A stretch of DNA of 64,000 nucleotides, from contig NC_026501.1 in the NCBI RefSeq assembly GCF_000182925.2, positions 4,443,917 through 4,507,916 of the forward strand, in the 5' to 3' direction. Below the pieces are notes generated by a model. It was given only the letters and a program-made list of their open reading frames with translations, was not told where the DNA came from and ran no database searches. Below, one piece after another: positions 37,104-48,227 of the stretch. The translations under genes were made by a program, and so were the position numbers. The DNA is from Neurospora crassa OR74A (lineage: Eukaryota > Ascomycota > Sordariomycetes > Sordariales > Sordariaceae). How positions within the stretch are numbered: the stretch's first letter is position 1; each line of letters starts with the position of its first letter.

Positions 37104-39308
37104 GAGGCAAGCGACGGGATTAAGGGACCGAAGGAGGAGGAACGGGGTTGAGCATCGTGAAGACGTTACACACGATTTGTCACTTGCAGCATGGATCGGC
37201 AGACTGACGAATAAGTGAATTTCTGGTGCATTTCTTGTTATTCGGTTACCAAGACGCCTCAGGGCTGTGAAGGTTGTTTAAACAGATGCTACAAGAGCAG
37301 GAAAAGGCAAGACACCGTGGGAAATCTCTTGAATTTTCAATTCTTTCATTATTGAAATGGCCTGCGTTGCATCTCATTTGCCTGACACCGCGATTGTTTG
37401 CTGCGTCTTCATGCAACTAATGTTCAGAAGTATGAGACCACCCCCCATCCCCATGAAATGCATCATTTCTATTAACTTCTAACTGCCAAAAAAGCATGTC
37501 TACCAAAATGACCAGACTATAGAAAAGAATATAATTTGATGGAGAAATTGACTTGTCATCTAAGAAACCATTATCATAAGAGTAAGTCCTGATTTCATAG
37601 TACACTAGAGCTACAAACTTGGACTATTTGGCCACAGATGTGTTAGCGCATCTATAGTGGACTTGGGAGTTCGGCGGATTTCCCTCATCCTAAGTACAAC
37701 ATACTTTTGACTTCATTTTTTCTGTCTTAGGAAATGAATGTATCAATCTTCAAGCCTGCTTGTAGGAGCACCAGATAAAGGTAATTTCAACGCATTTAGG
37801 AGCATCAAATCTTTTTGATTGGAAGGTTGGTTCTTCCTCGAGTGTTGAGAAGGGGTGTAAAAAGAAGGGGGTTGCTCCAAGCTCTTAGACACTCGATTAC
37901 TTGAATAACCTAAACTCCTCCTTCTACTTAACATATTTCGGGTCATCGTTGCTACATGCGATAACTCCCAGACTTAATCTTCGGTCCAACACATGGGATG
38001 ATGCAACGACGTAACCCAGGTAGGTACATTTCTTTCTTCGACAAACAACGCAGGTCTTCTTTTCTCTTTGTATCCTCCAGTGGTCTCCGACCGTGTCACG
38101 AGCACACAATATATCCATCACCGGTGTTTGATGCAATTCACCGAAACCGTCATCTTGATACATTCCGAAAAATCACTTCTATCTTCCATTATACAGAACG
38201 ACGTTTGGTGTGAGCGTGCTGGACCTAATGGCAGGCATGTATAGAGAAGTTGGGTTGACATGGTCCGAAGACGAAAATAGGTTCCTCCCTGTTGAGAACT
38301 TGCCCACTACTCTACAGCATGTAGAGATATCATCCGACCACTTATCCATCATTCCAAGTGGGCAATCGAATCTCATCATCTTCCGAAGCCCGGATCCCAA
38401 CCCGACTGGAATGCAGAATGCAACACGAAAGACACCGTGGAACATGCTGCGTTCGATATGGGACATGGTGACAACAATGACCCCAATCCACTTGAAGAAG
38501 AAGATGACGTGCTGGCGTGTTTGTTTTCATCTCATATTCCTCCAAGCTTAGTTTCGAACATCAATAATGTCACAAGGTAGGTACAAGCTGAAAACATTCG
38601 ATCCACCACCACCTGAGCCTAACTACCCTAAGAGGCCAAAGAACTAAACTATTGAACGAGCCAATTCCCTTACGCCCCTATGCGAGTCTCTAATGCATCT
38701 AACCAAGCTCAACATGTCTTCTAATGAAGTGGAAGACGTTCCCTAAATCGAAACGAAGAAGCCGAATTAAGTCTCCTCTAGATGTTTCAGGAACAAACAA
38801 CCAAGCATTGGGCTGCTTCTGCTGGACCGGCGCTGGTTCGTGTTACTAGGATTGCTTATTCTAATTGATGTGCTCTCATGAGGTATATGGAACGCATATA
38901 TATAACAGGCAAGACATGAAGAGATGAGCACCTAAATCTGCATCAGCCACGAGGGCTGTATTTCGTATGTGGAGCAGAAGGATGAGATTGAGCATAAGTG
39001 CCCGCTGCAGGACTTACGAATGGGGGCGTATCTGTCGGGGTGAAAATTTTCCGTCTACAATATCTCGCACCGTTGATTGATCCGTCCTCCATCTCTAGAA
39101 TCAACAGAGATGACGGATGGATGAAAGACAGTTCCCGGTCTTTTAGTTCCTTGGCCTACGCGCCCTCACCACGTCAAATATCAATACTTACAAGCACATC
39201 AACGACCATGAGCTTCTGGCACGGTAGTTGCAGATCATGTTACAATTACTTTTAAGGCACCAATCGTTATATCAATCCAATTGTGGTGAATTTTCTGCCT
39301 TTGCTGCT

Positions 39309-39332
39309 TGCCTGCCTGCCTGCCTGCCTGCC
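39309..39332 (+). repeat. (TGCC)6 microsatellite
   Basis: Six uninterrupted TGCC units. No gene overlaps it. Confidence 0.9.
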
Positions 39333-39765
39333 AAAAGCAGTCTCAGTCTTTTAGCCATGGTTCGATCAACACCTTTCCCTTTCCTTCCCTTCCCTATCCA
39401 CACCCCTGAAACGCCCTTACACCGACATGACGTGTTGGATGTTGATCCCCAAGATGATCCCAATTGCACGGAGTCCGAACATCTGTTTCAAAAAGCAAAC
39501 CACAACGAAAACAGCAACAGCAACGAGAATCCTGAACTGCAAGGCATTGCAGCTAAAAGACACGTTCTGTCTTTTTGTAGCCATCGCATCCATCGCACCC
39601 ATCCACGCTCACCCCATTTTGCTCAGCTCACCCTTTTTTCCCCATGCATGTAAAGTGCTGAATGAACATAGTAGGTAGGTAGTTAGGTACGCGTGCCAAT
39701 CATGCTAATACTCTCTGTACACGGAACTCGCAAAATCGAAAAACGGAAAGGCAGTAAAGATGCAG

Positions 39766-39793
<28 letters not shown>
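39766..39793 (+). repeat. A28 homopolymer
   Basis: Uninterrupted run of 28 A, about 250 bp beyond the stop codon of the leftward gene ending at 40043. It is followed by a short GA tract. Confidence 0.9.
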
Positions 39794-39796
<3 letters not shown>

Positions 39797-40042
39797 AGAA
39801 AACACAATAACAGAATGGCTATGCTAGATTTCGAACAACAAAACGTGATTTGACTTGACTTCAAAGCGTACCGTTCTCTGAAAGTGTGCGCATGTTAGGA
39901 TGATGGAACAAGAAACACACAAATGAGACGCAATGCTTTCGTTTTTGGTTGATAACGGCACCAGCACCAACAACGACAAAATGCCCATCGCTGTCCCACT
40001 TGACATTCTCTCTCTGACAAGATGTAGACCTTTGAGGCCCGA

Positions 40043-41620
40043 TTACGCATGCATAGCGAGACCGCTGTCGATTGAGCCAATCATGCGCTCCTTCTGATTC
40101 ATCTTGTTAGAGGAAGAAGACACGGAGCTCGACGAGTTGGTCGCGTCTTGCAGGACGAGCTTGGTGCTGGATCTGCTGGTGGGCCTGACCTTCGGTGACG
40201 AAGACAGCGTCCTGTCCTCCGAAGCGAGACGAGCATCACCTGCGCTCTTGATGGTAGGGAGCTTGGGTCTCTGAGCGGCGTGGGGAGGGAAATGGGTGCT
40301 GCTCAGTGACTCCGGGCTCTTGGAGATGTAGGCGTCCTCCTCCTCGTTTTCATCGCTGTCGGGCTTGGCATTGCGGTTGCTACGTCTCCGTGTGGTCCGT
40401 CTTTTCGGTGCTTTGGTGCTTGAGTTGTCCTCGTCGGATCCGTCAGAGCCCGTAGACAGGTCCTGGCTTCTGGTTGTAAGACGGCTGCTGGTTCTCCGTG
40501 CCATTGAACCGTTGGTGGCTCTCTTAGATCTCGCCCGGGACATGGTCGAAGCAACGGAATACAACTCGGGATCCAGATATCCGTCACCATTGGCAGTTCG
40601 CTGCTGAATCTTAGCCTCAAGAGCCTTGTCGCCAACAATTCGCCCCAGCGATGGCCGTCCGTCCGTCGACATGGTGCTGCCCATCGTCCTCTTGGATTGA
40701 ACGCTCATCGTGCTGGCGCTCCTGCTAACGGGGACCTTGCCCTCCATCACCTTGGCGGGGGGTGGGGGTTGCAACATCCAGGCACGCGCGTTCTTGTGCG
40801 AAGGCTTGCTGCTGACGACCGGAGGATGGTAGTCGTTGACGGGCGGGTTCTTGGTGGAGAAGTAAAAGTTGTACCTATCCTCCTCCGTCACCTGCTTCTC
40901 GAGCCCTAGCTTGGATTCGACATAGCGGCCAGCGCTCGAACCAGCCTGCTTGATGGCGTCCATGAACTTGTAACTTGTTCTGATGGACTCATCGTCGTAG
41001 CCCCAGAGTTCCTCATCTTCGCGCTGATACCGCTTCATGTTCCAGTCGGTGCCGACTGTTGTCGCAGAAGCTGTCTTGCTCAGTACGGCACTAACGGCAT
41101 CATCATGCTGTTCTGGAACACCGGACGTAGAAGAGGGCCACCTTGTATCTGGCCTGATAGTCTCCGTCTCTGCGTCTGTTGCTAGGTCTGCTGCTACGTC
41201 CACGAGCGGAGGGTGGACAAACCCAACAGGCTTATTGTTGGTTTCCTCCGTTGTCGGTGTTATTGGCGTCGCTGTCATCGGCTGTGCCATGCTGATGGCA
41301 TGCGTACTCCCAGTTGCTATGCTCACTCCATCTCGACTTTCCCACATTAAGCCCCTCTGGCTCTGACTCTTGCTAGCATCGTTCGGTTTGTTCTTCTTGG
41401 GTAGACATGGCCCCATGCGGATCTCCTCGGCCCAGTAGGGGTTCGTATTATAGGGGTCCGGATGGCGATATAGGTGTGGCTGCTCAGCAATGATTCGTGC
41501 CTTTTCCTTTCGCTCCTTCTTCGCCTTTTTCTGTGTTCGGTGTTCATGGCGAAGTTGGAGACATGGAGTGCAGGCGAGGTAGTAGAACAAGGCCGACTGG
41601 ATGGCGACGCAGATAGACAT
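40043..41620 (-). CDS. Uncharacterised fungal protein with conserved Cys-containing N-terminus
   Basis: Single exon of 525 residues. The N-terminus SICVAIQSALFYYLACTPC is hydrophobic and Cys-containing, then turns abruptly basic (RHEHRTQKKAKKERKEKAR). A conserved-looking block follows with HLYRHPDPYNTNPYWAEEIR and MGPCLPKK. I recall this N-terminal arrangement from conserved proteins of filamentous ascomycetes without known function. Lipid modification of the cysteines and membrane association are possible but inferred. A second ordered-looking block near residues 200-260 contains DEELWGYDDESIRTSYKFMD and YFSTKNPPVNDYHPP. The remaining C-terminal half is Ser/Arg-rich and disordered, with ARRTSSR-type motifs suggesting phosphorylation. 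No enzyme domain recognised. Confidence 0.75.
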   Translation of the reverse strand: MSICVAIQSALFYYLACTPCLQLRHEHRTQKKAKKERKEKARIIAEQPHLYRHPDPYNTNPYWAEEIRMGPCLPKKNKPNDASKSQSQRGLMWESRDGVSIATGSTHAISMAQPMTATPITPTTEETNNKPVGFVHPPLVDVAADLATDAETETIRPDTRWPSSTSGVPEQHDDAVSAVLSKTASATTVGTDWNMKRYQREDEELWGYDDESIRTSYKFMDAIKQAGSSAGRYVESKLGLEKQVTEEDRYNFYFSTKNPPVNDYHPPVVSSKPSHKNARAWMLQPPPPAKVMEGKVPVSRSASTMSVQSKRTMGSTMSTDGRPSLGRIVGDKALEAKIQQRTANGDGYLDPELYSVASTMSRARSKRATNGSMARRTSSRLTTRSQDLSTGSDGSDEDNSSTKAPKRRTTRRRSNRNAKPDSDENEEEDAYISKSPESLSSTHFPPHAAQRPKLPTIKSAGDARLASEDRTLSSSPKVRPTSRSSTKLVLQDATNSSSSVSSSSNKMNQKERMIGSIDSGLAMHA

Positions 41621-44600
41621 CCTCAGCTAGCACTATGGCCAGTGCTGGCCGTTCTCTCCCAACCTTGACACTCCCTCTTTGTCGGTCCTCCTCTTTTGCT
41701 GTTTAAGGATGTTTTTTTTTCTTTTATCAGATCGATATACCGAGATCATATATCCCAAACGTGAAAAGTTTCGGCAAGGTGTCCCTGGTTCGTGCGAGCG
41801 GGGTCGTCGTCGTCACGGTTGATGGAGTCCCGGGAGAGCCGTTGGAGTCCCTCACGGAGATAGCGATGGAGTTTCCAATTGTGTGTAATTCATAAAATCC
41901 GCAAAGCTACACTAGCAAGTAGTAAGTCGCTTTCTGAAGGTGGATCAATCGTAAAGATGAGATATCGTGACGAGCTTGGAAGGAGTCAATGTGGACAAGT
42001 TTCCCCTCGGAGGAACTGTTGGTGGCGGTATAGGGGGTGGAATTGAAGAGCCAGAACAAGACTGTAGCGGATGATCCGGGAATGCAAGGCGCGTGGGTGA
42101 CAAAGGAAGCTGACTTTCGTCTACCAGTGAGCTGAAGATGCGAGTGGTTGCGGTGTACCGGTAATGCGATGGCCTGGTGGTGTGGTGGCCTGTCTTGTGT
42201 TTCCCAACCCTAGCCGGCTCGCTTCTCCGCAGGACCCTACTGGCGACAAACAGATAGGTTAGGTGAGGAGGGGAATGTTTGTAGAAGGTCAGAAATGCGT
42301 CGTGTGCCCTGCTCAGTCGTCGTTGGCAATGGATGGAGTAGGATGATGTGGATGTTGATGGATCCACGTCTGCCAAATCACAGCTGGAGGTGGAAGAGTT
42401 GCGTCGTTGTCGCACCCGGGCATTGGCATGGGGTACCGTCAAGGTGCTGCTGCCCGGCGTACACGTTAACGTACAAGTGGTTGGAGGAAGACGGTTGCGC
42501 GGATACAAAAGAACCCAAATGCACATGCAATACGCTGTTTGTCCAGATAGCGAGGAACGGAGCTGCACAAAGTTGATTGCTTGATTGATTGCCAATTGCC
42601 CAGACCTGGAGCGCAAAAGGGGGCGAAATGGAGATGACTAGGTAGGTAGAGCGAACGAGGTCGGTCGCTTACAAGAGAGAGAAGCGGACAGAGAATCGCG
42701 GGAACCAAGATCGGAACTCGCAAGCCAACGTTAGATGCAGTGGAGGAAACTGAATGTAATGGTATGTAATGACGGGATTCTCTTTGCTTTCACTTCAATT
42801 GCACCCCATGCTGGTAACAATCAAGCTGTGGCCACGTCCCTTTACGTGTAGAGATACACAAATGCGCGGTAATTTTGGAAACGAAACGGGAGGGAAAGGG
42901 GCATGGTCAATGAACCATGGAGATGGACGGATCGTTTGATGAGTGGGCAAAGTGGAAAGAATGGCGGGGCCATTTACGACGAAACCCGTAAACGTTTTCC
43001 CCGTCCAACCCTTGAGCGGAACCCAGGGGCTCGGCGAAGCAACCAAGGGAAGGGAAGGGGGTGAGGATAAACCACTGGGAAAGAAATGATTGTGTGGCAG
43101 GAGGGAGCGCACTGAAAGGTCGGGGAGCACTGCAGCCAGGGGCAGCCAGCCTCGAGCCACTCACCTCAGCCAAAGATGCAGCAACAGCAGCCAAAAGAGA
43201 ACGAAGAACTGAAGTGGAAGGGAAGTGGTGAAGGGACCTCGTAGCCCACAGGTACCTTCCATACTACCGGGGGGGTGTGTATGGAGGGCTGGACGGCTGG
43301 ACGGATCCATAAGCGCACCAAGCCAAGCCATGAAAGCTATTATGCCAGCCAATAGGGAACATTAAAGACTTCTACCCCACAAACCGCGATACTGCGTACA
43401 GGCACCGTGATACCGCCAAGACGACGCTTGGCCGGGCACAGCCTGGCGCTGCCGAGAAAATGCATCGAAACGTTCCGCGCAATTTGGGGGTTCAGGAACG
43501 AACAACCCAGAAGAGGGAGGGCTCGCTTTGCCTCTTTTGGGTGAGTGTCACCGAAGAGACAATCTCATCTCGGACATCTCACCCAGATCTAACGGCACGT
43601 GTAGGTAGTAGCGTACGGGTCTCGTTAGGAAAGACAAAGAGAGGTTCTTTCACATGATGCCAACTCAATCGCACGGGCACATTGAACAAAACAACGTCTT
43701 CATGCGTCTGGGGACTTGAATACGGATGGATACCTTTGGCATAATTCTGTTATAGGTGGTTCGCATTCTTTCATTGCTTCAACTGGCCCAATTGCAAAGT
43801 TTTGCAATATAACATGTCGTATGGAAAAGGTATTGAAGGCTTCCGGTCATTGCTGATCCCAGTCTATGGCATGTACGAAATTAGCATACCGAGCGAAGCC
43901 CAGCAACGGATAGATAAATGGCCGAAGACCCCCATGCTACCGTTTTTCTATGCTGAAATGTTGACGGCCTCGGTTGTTGGCTCGTTGGTATTTGAATGTC
44001 GATGCATAATGCCTCAGGGCTAACGTGCCGAACTTCAATTACCATACCCCGCCATCAGTTTCATACATGATATCCGAAATGTTACAATTCATTGCCGTTT
44101 ATCCGTGCAAGGGCCAACCAGCACATGGTTATAGTGGCCGCCGAGAATAAGCGAGAGATTGCTAGTAGCTCGGTCTGCATGGGCCGTATCTTCGCGATGA
44201 AAAGGACCGGAGCTCGACAGAAAAACCACCAAGAGGTAGACGTCCCTGTGCACCATACCGCCGTGAGTAGACATTCTTCATCGTCAGCTAGGAGAGATGG
44301 CATCCTTACCGTCGAATTATGGAGGCAGAGGCAGGTATGTACTGTAGGTTACTAGTGTCCAAGTTTACTAACTGTTTGTCAACCAATTTGATTTTAGCTA
44401 TCAAGCCACTATATCAAGAACCAACACGGGCGAGGTAGGCAAATGCGGAGAAGCGGAGCGTGACCAAAGTCTAGTGCCGGCGCACGAGAACGTTTTAAAA
44501 GGACGTTAATATACATACATACATAAGACTCCTCGCCCAGCCCATGTGGCTCTTCGAAAAAAAAAAAGCCCAACGTTGTCTTTGCATAAATGGCAGCAAA

Positions 44601-44812
44601 CCCCATGATCAAATGGTAAAACAGATAGATCGACTCCGCGACGTGGTCACATAACAGGAGCATCCTCCTTCTCCTCCTCCTTCGCATATCCACACCAAGG
44701 ACGCAAACAGCACATGTTGATTAGTGATAGAGCTTATTACCCCCTCGATCCGATTGCCCCTTTTCGTACCAATGGTCTTGGTCTGATACTCAGAACGCAG
44801 GATAGATCTGGT
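41621..44812. other. 3.2 kb intergenic region
   Basis: No supported gene. The left part is the promoter and leader of the gene starting at 41620. A minus-strand open frame at 41945-42616 (223 codons) is Ser/Thr/Pro/His-rich and shows no family resemblance. A GTAGGTAG word is at 42641-42648, and an ACAT repeat at about 44512-44524. The right end holds the 3' UTR of the next leftward gene. Confidence 0.5.
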
Positions 44813-46189
44813 TTAAACGTCCCACTCCGTCTCGACAAGCTCACGCTCGTCTTCCTCCTCCTTCGGGCTCAGGGCAGCAAAAGCAGACTGCTGGTAGACG
44901 ATCTTGGACGACTTGCCGTTGACAGCCTGAGGCTTGATGGGGACCGGGGTAGAAGCCTCTTGAGGCTTGGCCGCCGCGGACTCGGACTCGTTGGCACTAT
45001 CAGTGGCGGAGGCCTTGTTCTTCTTGGACTTTGACTTCTTGGTCTGGACAGTGTTCCAGGCCTCCTCGTCACGGAGAAGCTGCATCTGCTCCTCTTCAGT
45101 GGGCAGAGATGACATCCAAGTCTGAGGCTTCTTGGTCTCGGCAGCAGGGGCCTTGGCTGGCTGGGCGGCAGCGGGAGTGCTGCTGCTGAAGGTATCCAAG
45201 GGCTCAACAGAGACGAACCCGTTGTTCTCGGCACCGCTATCGCTGTGGGAGCTGCCATTCGCGCCATTGCCAGTCCAAGCAGATGACTTGGCAGCCTGGG
45301 CAGCCATGAAGGCAGAGCCATCCTTGGCAGCACGGCCTTCGGCGATGCGGGCCTCCCTCCTCTGCTTCTCGAGCAGAACCTGTCTGGCCTTCTCAGCCTC
45401 CTCACGAGCAGCCTTCTCGGCCTCGGCCTTCTTGCGGTTCTGGCGTTGCTTCTTGGTTTCAACCTTCTCCATAGGCTTCTCCTTCTTTGCCTTCTTCTGC
45501 TTTACCTTGTCGGTATCGGTGAGGCGGAGGACCGAAGGGCCCGAGGTCGCGGGTTCGAGCATGTCGCTGACGTCTCCGGCGTCCTGGGCCTTGACCTCCG
45601 GGGAGGCGACTGAGGACTCGTCGTCATCGGCATCGACGCCGGTAGTAGAAGAGGGGGCAGACACACCCTTGGGGGTAGCCTGTTGAGGCTCGGCCTCGAC
45701 CTCACGCTCGAGAGCACGGGACTGCTTCACCGACTTTTGACGCTTCTCATCCTGCTTCTTCGTGTTGAGGACGGTGCCCTGCTTGATGCTGGCGAACTGG
45801 CGGGCGAACTCGCGGTTGTCGATACCATCATCTTCATCCGAGCTGTAACTTGCGGGCTTAGTGGTGGTAGGCACAGGGGTGGCCTTGGAAGCAGCCTTGG
45901 GAGCAGCTTTGGGAGCGGGGGCAGCCTTGGCCTTGGCGGCCTTTTGCTTGGGCTTCTGTGCCTTCTCCGGCTCCTCGGCGATTTTGCTTGGTGGCTCTGT
46001 TCGTTGCTTCTTAATCTTCTCTTTGGGTTCCTTGCGTGTCTCCTGCTGCTTCTCCTCCAACTTGTGTCGCTGCGAGGGCTTGCGAGCAAGCTCACGCTTC
46101 TTCTGCTGCTCTTTGTAGTTGTAGGTATAGAAGCCGGCAACGCAGATGATGGCAACCCATCCGGCCAGGGTAGAGAATGAGATACCCAT
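44813..46189 (-). CDS. Uncharacterised N-terminally anchored, Lys/Ala/Glu-rich protein
   Basis: Single exon of 458 residues. One transmembrane helix lies at residues 4-22 (FSTLAGWVAIICVAGFYTY) and the rest is cytosolic-type sequence: highly charged, rich in Lys, Glu and Ala, with coiled-coil stretches such as QRQNRKKAEAEKAAREEAEK. It also has conserved-looking short motifs REFARQFASIKQGTVLNTKK, PQTWMSSLPTEEEQMQLLRD and EEAWNTVQTKKSKSKK, and ends in ELVETEWDV. N-anchored and basic, it resembles ER ribosome-associated or translation-associated proteins in shape, but I recognise no defined domain. Low-complexity Ala/Pro/Lys repeats at residues about 78-112 are unlikely to fold. Confidence 0.72.
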   Translation of the reverse strand: MGISFSTLAGWVAIICVAGFYTYNYKEQQKKRELARKPSQRHKLEEKQQETRKEPKEKIKKQRTEPPSKIAEEPEKAQKPKQKAAKAKAAPAPKAAPKAASKATPVPTTTKPASYSSDEDDGIDNREFARQFASIKQGTVLNTKKQDEKRQKSVKQSRALEREVEAEPQQATPKGVSAPSSTTGVDADDDESSVASPEVKAQDAGDVSDMLEPATSGPSVLRLTDTDKVKQKKAKKEKPMEKVETKKQRQNRKKAEAEKAAREEAEKARQVLLEKQRREARIAEGRAAKDGSAFMAAQAAKSSAWTGNGANGSSHSDSGAENNGFVSVEPLDTFSSSTPAAAQPAKAPAAETKKPQTWMSSLPTEEEQMQLLRDEEAWNTVQTKKSKSKKNKASATDSANESESAAAKPQEASTPVPIKPQAVNGKSSKIVYQQSAFAALSPKEEEDERELVETEWDV

Positions 46190-48227
46190 GATTAAAGAGG
46201 GGATGTGAAAGTCGTGGTGCGTGGAATGAAAGCGCGCAACGTTGGGTCGGACGCGTAAGTGGCAAGCTTCGAGGTCGCTGGGAGGGACCGCTGGCGTTTA
46301 AGCAATGATCGTCGCTTTCTAACGGACCTTCTGTGGGGGCAATTGGGTATGCTGCTAGATTGGAGACCCTTTCAAATGTCTGTTGGTGTCGGGGATAAGG
46401 TAGGGTGATCTTAGCTGGCGATGTCGAGATAGGAGGAAGGACTTGATAAATCCGCTGCCACGCCGTGGGGTAACCAAGATGATTACAAGGTAAGGTAGGT
46501 AGTTGAACCGTGTATCTGCCTGTCCGCACCAATGGGTGGACGGAGGGAATCGATATAGTAGAAAGTGGAGGATTAACTGGTGCTGGTGGACAGAAGGGTT
46601 GGGGAAGAGAAGAAAAAGATGGCCTCGTCTGGGTCTGGAAACGAAGTCGGTCGAGGGACCTTGTCTGTGGTGGGTGGATGCCGCAGGTGAAAGGTGTTCA
46701 GATGTTAAAGGCTCCTTTGGCGCCGTTCATTGGCCCGCCATCGTGTCGCGCGGAGATAGGTGTTGGCAGGGATAGGTCCTGCGGGCTGCAAGTCAGGGAG
46801 GTTGATACCCCTGTTACCCGCGGAATGGGGGGTGAGGACCTTGGAGGTGCGAGATCACGTGATCTTGCTGCCGTCAAGTTCTAGACGTAAAGCATAAAAG
46901 ACTAACCGCCACTTTTCCTAGCTCGCTCTTCCCAAAAGGATGGACGTGCCGGCGTGGTCAGTGTGGAATCGATGGGTTATGTTTCGTTACTTTTACCCCG
47001 CGAGTCCAGGTGGTACGTGTTTTCGAGTCGGCCCTGATGCTTGGCTTGGAGCAAAAGAAAATGGGTGCAGTGGTCCGGGAAAGTGGAAGCCTTTTATAAT
47101 CTCATTCCACGTTCCACGTTCCAAGTTGTGTATCTGTTGCCCACGGCGTGCATATTGAACGCGGCAATGGAACAGTGCATGGTCGGGCAGTTGAACGTTT
47201 CATACCTCTTGTGTGTCTCATCATGGCTACAACGTCGAACTATATTGTTGTCTAGGTACCTTCGCGGCATAGAGAGCCGAGGACTGAGACGTGAGCGTCG
47301 CCAGACTTTATCCGTTCCACCATTCGCCGAACAGATAACGATTGCCGTTGAGTGTCGCATCTTATCTGTATATTATTCGTACCTGCAAGCACGACTCAAC
47401 CCACAGATCCGTTTCACCAGCACGCGGACTGAATGTATATAATTTAGTGAACACATAAAAAGCCCCACCGCAGTGACCCTGTTTGTGCTAGGGCCTTCAC
47501 TGTTCTGGAACCGGCCGGCAGCGGGGGTTGAGAACTGAGGTCGAGGTCCGTCCACCCCATTTGCAGCGGCCGGCGGAAGCCGTCAGGCGGTCCAAATCAC
47601 GGGTGACGGCACAGACGGGATTCGGCGCAGCTACCGAGTCGGACATGGAGGCTCTACACACACCTACGGCCCGGGCGTGAGCAAAGTCTGGATGGAAGGG
47701 AAAAGAATAACTGGGTCACTAGAGTAGTGTAGATCCAGTGGTGTCTTAGGTGTGTGTCGTGTTGCCATTCTGCACTACTAGGGGGGTACTTGCGATGACC
47801 GTCCCACCTTCCTATCACAGCGAATCTTAGTGTAGAGCCGGTGCTAACGACCCCAAGACTCGGCGGGCTTGTTGACCCCGCGTCAGATTGGCAGACTTCA
47901 AAACTGAAGCGCTTTTCATAGCTTGGTGCTTATCCTGACCTCAACTTCACCCTCAAAAGTCTTTCCTCTGGAAGACCAATCTCGCTTTTACTACTCCCAT
48001 CTCCAGTGTGCAGTACGTATATGACCCTACCTGTTATTCAGCAAATACCTTCCGTTCTGGTGGAAACCACAACCGCTTGAAGGCGTCACACACATATACA
48101 CTTCCACAACCCGCAGAGGTGAACCGCTTAACATCACTCCGCCACCCGTCCTCGCATACAGATAATTCACCAGCAGCTGAATACATATCAATAACTGACA
48201 GATAATTCGCAGAAGAAAAAGCCCACC
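46190..48227. other. Divergent intergenic region, 2.0 kb
   Basis: Holds the promoter and leader of the leftward gene starting at 46189, with AGGTAGGTAGT at 46494-46504 about 305 nt upstream. It also holds the promoter of the rightward nucleoside hydrolase. No gene or RNA supported. Confidence 0.55.

Larger units (their letters stand above)
37104..40042. other. 2.9 kb gene-poor block
   Basis: No firmly supported gene. The stretch at about 37,420-37,960 is AT-rich. A coding-like patch lies at 38296-38580 on the plus strand (see findings). A TGCC repeat of six units is at 39309-39332 and an A28 run at 39766-39793. GTAGGTAG words occur at 38019-38026 and 39671-39680. The two flanking genes converge here, so the block should also carry the 3' UTRs of TMA17 and of the gene ending at 40043. 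Confidence 0.5.

Noticed and set aside
41945-42616. 223-codon minus-strand open frame
   Set aside because: Ser/Thr/Pro/His-rich, no domain, lies in the promoter side of the gene starting at 41620, and overlapping frames exist on the other strand. It looks like chance coding in a non-AT-rich leader.
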